Assembly (NCBI GenBank): GCA_947624105.1
Contig: CANQIX010000006.1
Location: 1 to 43,734 of the forward strand
Direction of reading: 5' to 3'
Length of the DNA stretch: 43,734 bases
Origin: an uncultured Clostridia bacterium
GTDB lineage: Bacteria; Bacillota; Clostridia; Christensenellales; UBA1242
Under the pieces are notes generated by a model, which ran no database searches, was not told the DNA's origin, and worked only from the letters and a program-made list of their open reading frames with translations. Positions within the stretch are counted from its first letter, which is position 1. Each line of letters begins with the position of its first letter. This document shows, one piece after another, positions 1 to 8,508 of the stretch. The position numbers were made by a program, and so were the translations under genes.

Positions 1-2
1 CA

Positions 3-1697
3 CTGCTTCTTGGATACAAAACATATTACAAAGCCATTGTGCTTTTAATTAAAGGGAAGATAAACGAAAATTTGCTACTTACAATTTCGGTTGTGGGCGC
101 TGCAATCTTAAAGAGTTATATGGAATCGCTTATGGTGATTGCGCTCTATTCGATAGGTAAGATATTTGAAGGACTTGCGGTTGAAAAATCCAGACGCTCA
201 ATTGCAAAACTTACAAACTTAAAGCCAGACTTTGCAACGATAGTTGAAAACGGCGAAGAAAAACAGGTCGATCCAAAAGAGGTTCAAATTGGGTCGATAA
301 CCATAGTGAAACCGGGCGAAAAGGTTGCTCTTGACGGAAAGGTTATCTCTGGCAGCGCTTCACTTGATATGCAAAGTTTAACCGGCGAAAGCGTCCCTGT
401 ATATGTTGAAAAGGGGAGTGAGGTGTTGTCGGGCAGCATTGTTTTAGACGGCGTTTTGAAGATTCAAACAACAAGCACAAGCAGTGAAAGCACTGTCAGC
501 AAAATTATGGATTTAATAGAGAACGCTGCAAGTAAAAAATCAAAGACGGAGACTCTCATTTCAAAAATTACAAAGTGGTATACACTTGGCGTAATCATTT
601 GTGCTCTGGCTGTTTTTGGAATTGTTTTTGCAATCAGCCACAACCTTGCGGAGTCTGTTTCGCGTGGGCTTATCTTCCTTGTTGTTTCTTGTCCTTGCGC
701 CTTTGCTATCTCTGTTCCGCTTTCCTACTTTTCCGGAATTGGCAACGCTGCAAGATTTGGTATACTTATCAAAGGTTCAAACTATCTCGATGCTTGTTCA
801 AAGTTGAATTTGGTTGCCTTTGACAAAACCGGAACGCTCACCACAGGGCAATTCTCCATCGAAAAAGTTGTAAGTAAAAACAAAGAATACAGCAAAAAAG
901 ACATCGTCTTTCTTGCAAGCATAGGCGAGCAAAATTCGTTGCACCCACTTGCAAAATCGATAGTTGCAAGTTGCGATGTTGACTTGCCGGAGGCTACAAG
1001 GGTAAAGGAAATTGCCGGCGAGGGAGTCTATTTTAATTACAACAAAGATAAATATTTTGTTGGGAGAAAGACAAAGGAGTTAAAAAACACGGTTGTCGAA
1101 CTCTTTAAAAATGAAGAAAAAATAGGCGAAATTCACCTTGTAGATGAGATAAAAGACACAGCAAAAGATGCAGTCAGCGCGCTAAATGCAATGAATGTAA
1201 AAACAGTTATGCTTTCGGGCGACAATGAGGCAAGCGTCAAAAAAGTTGTGAAAGAAATTGGGCTTGCGGAGGGATATAGCAATCTGCTTCCAGAGGACAA
1301 ATTTAATTGGATAAGGCAGCAAAAAGAAAACAACAAAACCTTTTTAGGCTATGTCGGAGATGGCATCAACGACTCTCCATCACTAATGCTTGCCGATGTT
1401 GGAATAAGTATGGGCATCAACGGAAGTGCCGCCAGCATTGAGGCTTCGGATATCGTGCTTGTAAACGACAATCCAGCAAAGGTGGCAACGGCAGTTAAGA
1501 TATCAAAATACACACAAAAAATTGTATGGGAAAACATCATTTTGTCGGCTGCGGTCAAATTTACAGTGCTTGCGCTTGGAACTTTTGGAATCACCGGTAT
1601 GCTCACTGCGGTGTTTGCAGATGTTGGGGTTACCCTGCTTGCTATTTTAAACAGTATGCGCGCACTTGCCTACTCGCCAGATAAAAAGAAAAAGTAA
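3..1697 (+). CDS. Heavy-metal translocating P1B-type ATPase, Zn/Cd/Pb type (5' end outside window)
   Basis: ATP-driven export of a divalent soft metal across the cytoplasmic membrane. The frame is open to the window edge, so the GTG at 39 is not the start; the N-terminus and any metal-binding domain lie upstream. Counting from that GTG, I see TGES near residue 115 (actuator), CPC near 218 in the metal-binding helix, DKTGT with the phosphorylated Asp near 262, HPLA, and GDGIND near 440. The last membrane helices carry an N...K pattern and ADVGVTLLAILN, which fits the P1B-2 Zn/Cd/Pb subgroup better than copper pumps; that subgroup call is inference. The tail ends in a lysine run. The next gene follows after 19 nt with its own strong ribosome-binding site. 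An ArsR-type regulator lies at the far end of the window, too distant to link. Confidence 0.93.
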   Translation: MLLGYKTYYKAIVLLIKGKINENLLLTISVVGAAILKSYMESLMVIALYSIGKIFEGLAVEKSRRSIAKLTNLKPDFATIVENGEEKQVDPKEVQIGSITIVKPGEKVALDGKVISGSASLDMQSLTGESVPVYVEKGSEVLSGSIVLDGVLKIQTTSTSSESTVSKIMDLIENAASKKSKTETLISKITKWYTLGVIICALAVFGIVFAISHNLAESVSRGLIFLVVSCPCAFAISVPLSYFSGIGNAARFGILIKGSNYLDACSKLNLVAFDKTGTLTTGQFSIEKVVSKNKEYSKKDIVFLASIGEQNSLHPLAKSIVASCDVDLPEATRVKEIAGEGVYFNYNKDKYFVGRKTKELKNTVVELFKNEEKIGEIHLVDEIKDTAKDAVSALNAMNVKTVMLSGDNEASVKKVVKEIGLAEGYSNLLPEDKFNWIRQQKENNKTFLGYVGDGINDSPSLMLADVGISMGINGSAASIEASDIVLVNDNPAKVATAVKISKYTQKIVWENIILSAAVKFTVLALGTFGITGMLTAVFADVGVTLLAILNSMRALAYSPDKKKK

Positions 1698-1716
1698 GAT
1701 GAATTTAGGAGGATAA

Positions 1717-2805
1717 ATGAAGGAATATTACAAAGCGTATGAGGAGAGATACAAAACAATCCATCGCGAAGAAAAGAAAGCGTGGGCAGGAGATTTGCCA
1801 TCGCATATATTAAAAGATGTGCTAGAAAGATACAACATAAGCAAAGACTGTAAGATTCTTGAAGTTGGGTGCGGCGAAGGGCAAAATGCAATCTATCTTT
1901 TGCAAAGTGGTTACAATGTGCACGCAAGCGATGTATCAAATGAGGCTGTTAAGTGGTGCAAAAGCGCTGCTAAAAAGGCAGGTGTGAGTGCAGATGGATT
2001 TTTTGTTTTAGACGTTTTAGACAACGATATGAGCGAAAAATTCGACTTCATTTATTCAATTTCCACACTGCATATGCTTGTAAAAGACGAAGATCGCAAA
2101 AAGTTTTTGGACTTTGTATACAATCATCTTACGCCAAATGGAGTTGCCTTCATAACGATTATGGGTGATGGCAAATTTGAAAAGAAAACGGACTATTCAA
2201 AGGCGTATGATGTTGTTGACAGGCCGTTTGGAGATAGGCTTGTAAAGGTTGCCGAAACAAGTTGCAGAATGGTAAGTTGGGAATACTTTTTGAAGGAACT
2301 TGAAGATTCAAATTTGTTTGTTTTGAAAAAATACAACTCCACAAAAATTTCCGGTTTTGAAAATTCAATGGTTGTCGAAGTGAAGAGAAAAATAAGGGAG
2401 AAAATCTCTTGTATGTCGATTGTATATGCAAAAAGCGAAGAAAAATTTATGCTTTTAAACAACGAAGGCGAGTGGGTGTTTCCAAAAGGGCATCTTGAAA
2501 GCGGAGAGACTTTTGTTGAAACTGCAATACGAGAGGCACGAGAGGAAAGTGGCGTAAAACTTTCGGCAAAAGATTGCGTTGGGCAAGTTGACGAATTTAG
2601 TTTTTATTTTGACGGAGAAGATGCTTTAAAAGTTATTAAAGTGTTTGGTTTTTGCATAGAAAAATGCCAAAAAATCAAATTAAACAGCGACGAGGGATTT
2701 TGTGATGGCGGTTGGTTTAGTGCAGAGGAAATATTAAAACGACTTGCACATCAAGATGCGAAAGATGCCTTTAAAAAGTTTTTAAAAAAATTAAATAAAA
2801 AATAA
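1717..2805 (+). CDS. Fused SAM-dependent methyltransferase and NUDIX hydrolase
   Basis: Two enzyme domains in one 362-aa chain. Residues about 1-215 form a class I methyltransferase, with motif I ILEVGCGEGQ near 48-56 and an acidic loop (SDVSNEA) after the next strand; it resembles TehB/UbiE-like small-molecule methyltransferases. Residues about 225-360 form a NUDIX domain with a complete box, GHLESGETFVETAIREAREE (258 onward), and FPKGHLESGE typical of Ap4A or nucleotide hydrolases. Substrates of both halves are unknown. The start ATG has an AGGAGG site seven bases upstream. It follows the P-type ATPase closely and could be co-transcribed; a bidirectional terminator follows. The single uninterrupted frame argues against an assembly join. 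Confidence 0.88.
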   Translation: MKEYYKAYEERYKTIHREEKKAWAGDLPSHILKDVLERYNISKDCKILEVGCGEGQNAIYLLQSGYNVHASDVSNEAVKWCKSAAKKAGVSADGFFVLDVLDNDMSEKFDFIYSISTLHMLVKDEDRKKFLDFVYNHLTPNGVAFITIMGDGKFEKKTDYSKAYDVVDRPFGDRLVKVAETSCRMVSWEYFLKELEDSNLFVLKKYNSTKISGFENSMVVEVKRKIREKISCMSIVYAKSEEKFMLLNNEGEWVFPKGHLESGETFVETAIREAREESGVKLSAKDCVGQVDEFSFYFDGEDALKVIKVFGFCIEKCQKIKLNSDEGFCDGGWFSAEEILKRLAHQDAKDAFKKFLKKLNKK

Positions 2806-2840
2806 AAGACGATTTTTTCGCCTTTTATTTTTCGTCTTTT
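2798..2840. terminator. Bidirectional terminator with two competing stems
   Basis: Between convergent genes. An 11-bp perfect stem (2798-2808 with 2822-2832) and an overlapping 9-bp perfect stem (2804-2812 with 2832-2840) cannot both form. Each has A/T-rich flanks suited to termination on either strand. The stop codon of the minus-strand gene lies inside the structure. Confidence 0.7.
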
Positions 2841-3262
2841 TCAACTTCGTTTAAAAATTTTTCTGTTATCTCTTTCTCTTCCTTTTTATCTTCTATTTCA
2901 GGAAGGACAACTTCGCCATTTTTTGCGGCTAATTTTTCGAGATATTTTTGATTTTTTTCGTCTTCGCTCTTTTGTTGCATCTCTGCTTTCTTATCTTGAA
3001 AAGCGGCTCTTTTACGTTTCTTTTCAAGTTCGCGTTCTAACTTTTGATTTTTTTCTTCAACAATTTGTTCGCGCTTTCTTGCCAAACGGTCGCGCTTTGC
3101 CTCACCTAAAAGTTCGTTGTGTTCGCGTGCAATTTGAACTTGAATTTTTACATTTTTTATCGTTGTAATCAAGTAACTTATTCCATTGATAAGCAAAATG
3201 CACAAAGCAAAGGCAACTACGATAATTCCAACTACGGCAAAACAATATATAACTGCGTCCAT
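2825..3262 (-). CDS. Small membrane-anchored coiled-coil protein, function unknown
   Basis: 145 aa. One hydrophobic segment at about residues 4-35 is followed by a long, highly charged region rich in Lys, Glu, Arg and Gln, with heptad-like spacing (residues about 45-120), and an acidic tail. The likely layout is a single N-terminal membrane anchor with a cytoplasmic coiled-coil rod. No catalytic motif is seen and I do not recognise the family. The start has a strong AGGAGG site and the gene has its own promoter (TTGACA, 18 nt, TATTAT), whose -35 box overlaps the stop codon of the upstream minus-strand gene. Expression is therefore probably uncoupled from that neighbour. Confidence 0.75.
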   Translation of the reverse strand: MDAVIYCFAVVGIIVVAFALCILLINGISYLITTIKNVKIQVQIAREHNELLGEAKRDRLARKREQIVEEKNQKLERELEKKRKRAAFQDKKAEMQQKSEDEKNQKYLEKLAAKNGEVVLPEIEDKKEEKEITEKFLNEVEKDEK

Positions 3263-3285
3263 ATTTCCTCCTAATTACATAGAAA

Positions 3286-3315
3286 ATAATAACATTAAAA
3301 GTGCCAAGATGTCAA
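3286..3315 (-). promoter_or_regulatory. Sigma-A-type promoter for the coiled-coil protein
   Basis: On the minus strand, TTGACA (3310-3315), 18 nt, TATTAT (3286-3291). The -35 box overlaps the TGA stop of the preceding gene. Confidence 0.7.
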
Positions 3316-4037
3316 CTTAATGCACCAAAAAGAATGTTGCAGTATGTGAATTTTATGAGTGAGGAGAGAGTTTGTGTTTCGTTTTGAAATTCGCCATTCA
3401 TTAAACTTGTTAAGTTGGTATTAAAATTTTCGAGCCGATTTTTTAATTTTGTTATTTCAACATCTCGATTTTCAGCAAAAAGAGTGGAAAAACTTGAATT
3501 TATCGAGATAAAATTTGCGACAAGTTCATTTATTTTTAATTTTGCGGTTGTTTCGGTGTAGATGTTTGTGTCTAGACTGAGGGAGATGTCATACAGCGTT
3601 TGAAAGGCGCTAGATTGAAAGTTTAATGCCTTTCTTAAAACATCTTCTTCGGTGCTTGAAAAACTGCCAACTAAATTTATCTGCTCAATTTTATATGGAA
3701 CAATAGTGTATGATTCGTTTTGGCTTGTCTTTTTTATTAAATCTGCGTCATTTTCATTTTTATACACATTATTTACAAGATAATATGTGTCGTCTTGCCT
3801 TAGGATATATCCAGCATCGCTATTTGCTTGCAAAACTTTTGCCTCTTCAAGCAGAGCGGATTTTTCAGTGCCACTTTTAGAGGATAGTGCATACACAATT
3901 AGTCGAAGTTGGTTGACCCCAGTGGTGTCAATCAGTGAGGTGGTTATGATAAAGGTGGAGATAGAATAGCCGACAGATATGCAGATGAGTGCTGCTAAAA
4001 TAATAAAAAATGTCGAAAAATACGGAAATTTTTTCAT
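3312..4037 (-). CDS. Membrane-anchored extracytoplasmic protein with a weak SPOR-like segment
   Basis: 241 aa, not assigned to a family. Residues about 7-30 are a hydrophobic anchor or uncleaved signal, and the rest is hydrophilic and probably outside the membrane. A segment near residues 75-125 (AGYILRQDDTYYLVNNVYKN followed by a DADLIKK-type helix) resembles the SPOR domain pattern that binds denuded peptidoglycan; this is a weak by-eye match. No ribosome-binding site precedes the ATG. An AT-rich -10-like TATATT lies five bases upstream, so a leaderless transcript is possible. It is divergent from the patatin-like gene. A sporulation or division role would be speculative. Confidence 0.65.
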   Translation of the reverse strand: MKKFPYFSTFFIILAALICISVGYSISTFIITTSLIDTTGVNQLRLIVYALSSKSGTEKSALLEEAKVLQANSDAGYILRQDDTYYLVNNVYKNENDADLIKKTSQNESYTIVPYKIEQINLVGSFSSTEEDVLRKALNFQSSAFQTLYDISLSLDTNIYTETTAKLKINELVANFISINSSFSTLFAENRDVEITKLKNRLENFNTNLTSLMNGEFQNETQTLSSLIKFTYCNILFGALS

Positions 4038-4106
4038 ATTTTAATATATTTTTAAAAAAAATTTTTTAGAATTAAAAATTAATTTTATTTTTCGGGGATA
4101 ATTTGT

Positions 4107-4118
4107 TATACTAATTAT
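4107..4118 (+). promoter_or_regulatory. -10 box directly before a start codon (leaderless-type start)
   Basis: TATACT at 4107-4112 lies six bases before the ATG of the patatin-like gene, and there is no Shine-Dalgarno sequence. The -35 region is poor. Confidence 0.5.
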
Positions 4119-4958
4119 ATGAAAACAGAAACAAGTCGAAAGAGAAAAATCGGTATTGCTTTTGGCGGTGGCGGGGCAAAAGGTATGGTGCATATTGGGG
4201 CGATAAAAGCCTTTGAAGAGTATGGACTAGATTTTGACTATGTTGCCGGAACAAGTGTTGGAAGCATTATTGGTGCTGCCTATGCGTATGGGCTTAAGTG
4301 GGAAGATATGTATGATGTTGTGCGCGGATTAAAAACCAAAGACATTGTAACAAGCAAATTTTTCCTCGTTCCATCGAAGTCTGACGGCATACAAGAGGTT
4401 ATGCGTTCAACTTTGGGCGATATCACTTTTGCCGATTTAAAAAAGCCATTTTCTGCGATAGCGGTTGACTTAAAAACGACAAAAGAAGTTTGCATTTCAA
4501 GCGGAAATCTTGCCAAAAGCGTTGCGGCAAGTTGTTGCGTTCCGGGAGTGTTTGCACCGGTTGAACTTGGTGATTATCTTTTGTGCGACGGCGGTCTGCA
4601 AAACAACATTCCAACAAACATACCAAGAATATTTGGTTGCGATTATTCTATTGGGGTGGATTGCAACAGCACACGGGCGTATGGGACGGATAGTCCTAAG
4701 ATGCTTGATGTTATCACTTGCTCGCTGAGGATTCTTATGCAGGCGAACTCGGTTAAGGGTTACACCAACAGCGACATCACAGTTGCTTGCGACACAAAAA
4801 AGTATAAGGCGACGCAACTAGATAGCATCGAAGAACTTATCGACCTTGGCTACCAAAACACAATCGACGCGATGCCACAGATTAAGAAGATATTTTCCGG
4901 AAAAGTGCCAAAAACTGCCAATAAAGATTTTGGGGCAAGGGAAATAATTTTTATATAA
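4119..4958 (+). CDS. Patatin-like phospholipase (lipid acyl hydrolase)
   Basis: A 279-aa serine acyl hydrolase, probably acting on membrane phospholipids or other acyl esters. It has the full patatin signature: an oxyanion-hole glycine run (FGGGGAKG, residues 15-22), the nucleophile elbow GTSVG with Ser46, and the partner Asp in DGG at about residue 157, giving the Ser-Asp dyad. It matches the RssA/YchK-type single-domain bacterial family. No signal peptide is seen, so it is probably cytoplasmic or membrane-associated. The ATG has no ribosome-binding site and sits six bases after a TATACT box. Substrate and physiological role cannot be read from the sequence. Confidence 0.92.
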   Translation: MKTETSRKRKIGIAFGGGGAKGMVHIGAIKAFEEYGLDFDYVAGTSVGSIIGAAYAYGLKWEDMYDVVRGLKTKDIVTSKFFLVPSKSDGIQEVMRSTLGDITFADLKKPFSAIAVDLKTTKEVCISSGNLAKSVAASCCVPGVFAPVELGDYLLCDGGLQNNIPTNIPRIFGCDYSIGVDCNSTRAYGTDSPKMLDVITCSLRILMQANSVKGYTNSDITVACDTKKYKATQLDSIEELIDLGYQNTIDAMPQIKKIFSGKVPKTANKDFGAREIIFI

Positions 4959-4999
4959 TTTCTTTTGTAAAACGCAAAATTATGATAGAATAATATTAT

Positions 5000-5473
5000 A
5001 TGATGACAGATAAGGTGAATAAGATAGTTGTTGTTTCATTGTGTGAAGGGTTCACAAACAAAGTTTGCAAAGCGCTTGCAGATAGTTTGGGAATGATGTT
5101 CTGCGGAGTGTCTGACCTTTTGGAGTATGAAATCATCGACAAAGACGCCGTTAAAAACAACGTTTCTCTCACCTATCTAAAGCAACTTGAAAAAAAGGCA
5201 ATAAAGCAGGCATCTACCTTTGAAAATATCTGTGTTGCAATTTCGTATGAACAGTTAGTGCCTAATATTTCATATTTTAAAGATAACAGCCTTATTGTGT
5301 TTGTCGACTTACCAAAAACATATATAAAACAAAACGCACCAGTCGATTATATAAGATATAACGACAGAAAAGAGGAACTTGAAAAAATTTCAACAACGGT
5401 GTTGTCAATAAGAAAAACAGAAACAGATGCAGTGGTTGCAAAAATTATTAAGGCTCTTGGAGGAGTTTTATGA
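5000..5473 (+). CDS. Shikimate-kinase-like protein lacking the P-loop (probable pseudokinase)
   Basis: 157 aa. The fold appears to be that of shikimate kinase (usually about 170 aa): a hydrophobic first strand, a helix matching the post-P-loop helix (CKALADSLGMMF), a later strand IVFVDLP and a C-terminal helix. Aligned to the usual GFMGAGKSTVGRALA segment, it reads SLCEGFTNKVCKALA. All Walker A glycines, the Lys and the Ser are replaced, and the downstream D-x-D substrate motif is also lost. It should not bind ATP in the normal way. Its TGA stop overlaps the transketolase ATG (ATGA), which implies translational coupling. The start is ATGATG without a clear ribosome-binding site, downstream of A/T-rich -10-like sequence. 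The family assignment is by eye; existence as a gene is more certain. Confidence 0.7.
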   Translation: MMTDKVNKIVVVSLCEGFTNKVCKALADSLGMMFCGVSDLLEYEIIDKDAVKNNVSLTYLKQLEKKAIKQASTFENICVAISYEQLVPNISYFKDNSLIVFVDLPKTYIKQNAPVDYIRYNDRKEELEKISTTVLSIRKTETDAVVAKIIKALGGVL

Positions 5474-7449
5474 ATTTAGTTCAAAAGTCAATAAATTATT
5501 TAAAGGCGATTTCCGCTGAAACAATTTCAAATGCAAAATCGGGGCACACAGGCATAGCGCTTGGGGCGTCGTCTATTTTGTTTGCACTCTTCAAAGATCA
5601 CTACAACTTCGATGTTTCTGACAGCGATTTTTTAAACAGAGACCGTTTTGTGCTTTCTTCTGGGCACGCAAGTGCACTTTATTACACACTCCTTTCAATG
5701 TTTGGATTTGATGTAAGTTTACAAGACTTAAAGGAATTTAGAAAATATAAATCAAAAACTCCAGGACACCCAGAGTATGGCGTTACAGATGGAGTTGAAG
5801 CATCGACCGGACCTCTTGGGCAAGGCGTTGCAAACGCAGTTGGTATGGCGATTGCTGAAAGCATAATGGAAGAGAGATTCAACACTGTTGGATTTGAAAT
5901 TTTCAATCACTACACTTATGTGCTTGCCGGAGACGGTTGTCTTATGGAGGGAGTTGCGCAGGAAGCGGTTAGTCTTGCAGGGACATTAAAGTTAAACAAG
6001 TTGATATTGTTGTATGACTGCAACGAGGTTACCATCGATGGCCCAGTGCAGATATCCAATCAAGAAAATACTGCACAAAAGTTCCATGCAATGGGGTGGA
6101 ACGTTATCACCGTTGCAAACGGAAATTCCTATACAAGTTGCACAAGGGCGATTGCAAGAGCCAAAAAGAGCACTCGTCCAACAATCATTATGTTTAAAAC
6201 GACAATCGGCATTGGAACTGACAAAGAGGGCACTTCGGCAATTCACGGTATTGCACTTAGAGCAAACGAACTTGCAAACTTTAAGGAAAAATTAAAGGTA
6301 AAAGAAAGTTTCTTTATTCCAAACGACGTGAGAGAACTTTGTATGGTGTCTACTAGACGTGGCAAACTTGAACGCGAAAAGTGGAATCAACAACTTGCAA
6401 TGTATAGCAGCACGCACCCAGAACTCTATAAATCCTTTGTGTCGTTCTTTGACAAGAAGAAGATAAATTACGAGCGTATTGTGCGCAACATATCTAAGTT
6501 TGACGGACAGAGTTTAAGAAAACTTAACCACTATGCCTTAAACGAACTTGCTTATCAAACCCCACAACTTATCGGCGGAGCGGCAGACGTTGCGGCATCG
6601 TCTATGGCATCTATCGACAACGCAGGCAAGTTTTCTTCGAGATATAGAAGAGGTAAAAACATCTGCTTTGGTGTTAGAGAACACGCAATGGGGTCAATCA
6701 TCAACGGAATCTCTTTGTATGACAACTTTATCGCGTTTGATTCAACGTTTTTGGCGTTTTCAAACTATATGTTGCCAGCGATAAGAATGAGATCGTCAAT
6801 GAAGTTGCCAATTTTAAGTTTCTTCACACACGATTCTCTCTACGTTGGGGAAGATGGACCATCGCACCAACCAATCGAACAAATCGGTCAACTTAGAAGT
6901 ATAATTGGCAACACAGTTTATCGCCCTTGCGACTATAGAGAACTTGTTGCAGGATACGAGTATTGCATAAAGAACAGAACGCCAGTTTCGATGATCCTTT
7001 CAAGGCAAGATTTTCCAAGCATAATGACGGCAAGTTACGAAAGAGCGCTGCTTGGCGGATACACAATCTACGAAACGGAGAAGCCAAACTTGATTTTGGT
7101 TGCTTCAGGTAGCGAAGTTTCTCTCTGCATTGACACAGCAAAGGAACTTGCAAAGAAGATAAACATAAATGTTGTAAGTATGCCATCACTTGAAATTTAC
7201 AACGAGCAGCCAGCATCTTACAAAAGCAAACTCTTCCCAAAGGATTTGCCGGTTATTTATGTTGAAGCATCAAACGACGCAAAACCTCTTAAAATTCTTC
7301 CTAAAAACACCAGTTTGTATGGAGTGGAAGAATATCAGTTTAGCGGTCCAGGAACAGTTGTTGCAGAAAAGGCAGGTTTCACTGTAAGGGCACTCACAAA
7401 ATTTGTTGAAACAAAGTTAAAACAACAAAATTCGACAAAAAACAACTAA
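5470..7449 (+). CDS. tkt: Transketolase
   Basis: Thiamine-diphosphate enzyme of the non-oxidative pentose phosphate pathway, moving two-carbon units between sugar phosphates. At 659 aa it is full length (the family is usually about 660-670). Visible features are SSGHASALYY and TPGHPEYGVTDGVEASTGPLGQG in the N-terminal domain, the ThDP/metal motif GDGCLMEG with the following Asn in DCNEVTIDG, and the pyrimidine-domain segment HDSLYVGEDGPSHQPIEQ. The ATG overlaps the stop of the preceding pseudokinase-like gene and has a GGAGG site inside that gene. A strong terminator follows. A ribulose-phosphate 3-epimerase gene of the same pathway lies 25 kb away. Confidence 0.97.
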   Translation: MNLVQKSINYLKAISAETISNAKSGHTGIALGASSILFALFKDHYNFDVSDSDFLNRDRFVLSSGHASALYYTLLSMFGFDVSLQDLKEFRKYKSKTPGHPEYGVTDGVEASTGPLGQGVANAVGMAIAESIMEERFNTVGFEIFNHYTYVLAGDGCLMEGVAQEAVSLAGTLKLNKLILLYDCNEVTIDGPVQISNQENTAQKFHAMGWNVITVANGNSYTSCTRAIARAKKSTRPTIIMFKTTIGIGTDKEGTSAIHGIALRANELANFKEKLKVKESFFIPNDVRELCMVSTRRGKLEREKWNQQLAMYSSTHPELYKSFVSFFDKKKINYERIVRNISKFDGQSLRKLNHYALNELAYQTPQLIGGAADVAASSMASIDNAGKFSSRYRRGKNICFGVREHAMGSIINGISLYDNFIAFDSTFLAFSNYMLPAIRMRSSMKLPILSFFTHDSLYVGEDGPSHQPIEQIGQLRSIIGNTVYRPCDYRELVAGYEYCIKNRTPVSMILSRQDFPSIMTASYERALLGGYTIYETEKPNLILVASGSEVSLCIDTAKELAKKININVVSMPSLEIYNEQPASYKSKLFPKDLPVIYVEASNDAKPLKILPKNTSLYGVEEYQFSGPGTVVAEKAGFTVRALTKFVETKLKQQNSTKNN

Positions 7450-7498
7450 ATTCGAGCAAATTTTATTATAAAATTGCACATTTTTAAAATTAAAATAG

Positions 7499-7530
7499 AT
7501 ATGAGAAAGATTTCTTTCTCATATTTTATT
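7499..7530 (+). terminator. Intrinsic terminator after transketolase
   Basis: An 11-bp perfect stem (7499-7509 with 7514-7524) with a four-base loop, followed by a T-rich tract. Confidence 0.8.
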
Positions 7531-7576
7531 AAGACAATAAATTTGTTTTAATCATATTAAATTTTAGGAGTGTTTT

Positions 7577-8500
7577 ATGTTGAATAAGAAGAGTTTAGTT
7601 TTAAGTGATGTAAATAATTCGTCAAACAAGAAGGCAGTGCTAACGATTCAAAGCGATAACAACGATGTGAGTGGAACTCTTAGGCTATACAACTTTGAAA
7701 ATGACACCGGACTTTTGACACTTGGATTCTATATAGATGGCAAGGTGATAAAGAGTGGACTTACAAAAAAATCAAATATGTTTTACGGATTTTTTCTGCC
7801 AGAAGACATCTTAACAAAAAGGTTCTCTTGCGCAGTTATCGAATTTAAAAATGGCGATGCCGTTCCGCTTTTGTATGGCGTAAGCGAGGGAAGAGGAGAA
7901 GATGTTTATGCAAGCATCATTGACGAACTCTCTGCCGACTTTTCAAGCAGCAAGGTGCAAAGCGTGTTAGATAAGTATGGCGTCGACTATGGCGAAGAGG
8001 AGAAAAAAGAGATAGACGAAGAAATAGACAGGTGTATGAGCAAAGAATGCGAAAATTGCTATTACAAAAAATATTTCTACGAAAATTCGACCAAAGAAAA
8101 TGTCGAGAGCGAAGAAAATACCAAAGACAATCAAGTGGAAGAGGTGGAGGAGGAAGTTAGCGAGAGTTTTGTCAGCAAACTGAAACCACAGATTGACAAA
8201 CTCTTTGAAAACAATCCAATCGAAAAGAATTTGGAGGAGATTTTTCCAAACTCAAAATTTGTGAAAATTGAATATGAAGATGACGGCGATTTCTATGTTT
8301 TTGGGCTTTTGTATGAGGGCGAAAAGATAAAATACGTCTGCTATGGCATTCCTGCTGTCTATGAAGAAGAGCCACCAAAGGAACTTTCCGGTTATCCAAT
8401 TTTTGTGCCATTAGACAAGGAAAAAGCGGGCGGATTTGGGTATTGGCTTACCTATCAAGATGCAGAAACCGGCGAGCCAATCAAGGCGTCTATCGAGTAA
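7577..8500 (+). CDS. Uncharacterised cytoplasmic protein with a Cys cluster and acidic linker
   Basis: 307 aa, not recognised. The N-terminal part (about 1-115) looks like a beta-rich domain (repeated strand patterns such as GTLRLYNF and LTLGFYIDGKV). A middle segment holds C-x4-C-x2-C (Cys153, 158, 161; CMSKECENC), which could bind a metal or form disulphides. Residues about 175-205 are a Glu-rich linker. The C-terminal domain (about 205-307) is compact and ends in a Gly-rich stretch (GGFGYWLTYQDAETGEP). There is no signal peptide or membrane helix. The ribosome-binding site is AGGAG, eight bases from the ATG. It is followed after eight bases by a membrane-anchored hydrolase gene and is probably co-transcribed with it. 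Confidence 0.7.
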   Translation: MLNKKSLVLSDVNNSSNKKAVLTIQSDNNDVSGTLRLYNFENDTGLLTLGFYIDGKVIKSGLTKKSNMFYGFFLPEDILTKRFSCAVIEFKNGDAVPLLYGVSEGRGEDVYASIIDELSADFSSSKVQSVLDKYGVDYGEEEKKEIDEEIDRCMSKECENCYYKKYFYENSTKENVESEENTKDNQVEEVEEEVSESFVSKLKPQIDKLFENNPIEKNLEEIFPNSKFVKIEYEDDGDFYVFGLLYEGEKIKYVCYGIPAVYEEEPPKELSGYPIFVPLDKEKAGGFGYWLTYQDAETGEPIKASIE

Positions 8501-8508
8501 GGAGAAAT

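Noticed and set aside
5992-7240. Several ORFs of 75-115 aa on both strands inside transketolase
   Set aside because: Shadow frames of a well-supported gene.
7577-8500. Assigning the 307-aa protein to a sporulation family
   Set aside because: No recognisable motif supports it; only the presence of spoIIE elsewhere would suggest it.
8443-8508. Track start of the alpha/beta hydrolase
   Set aside because: The extra 22 codons overlap the upstream gene; the ATG at 8509 has a ribosome-binding site and begins the membrane anchor.
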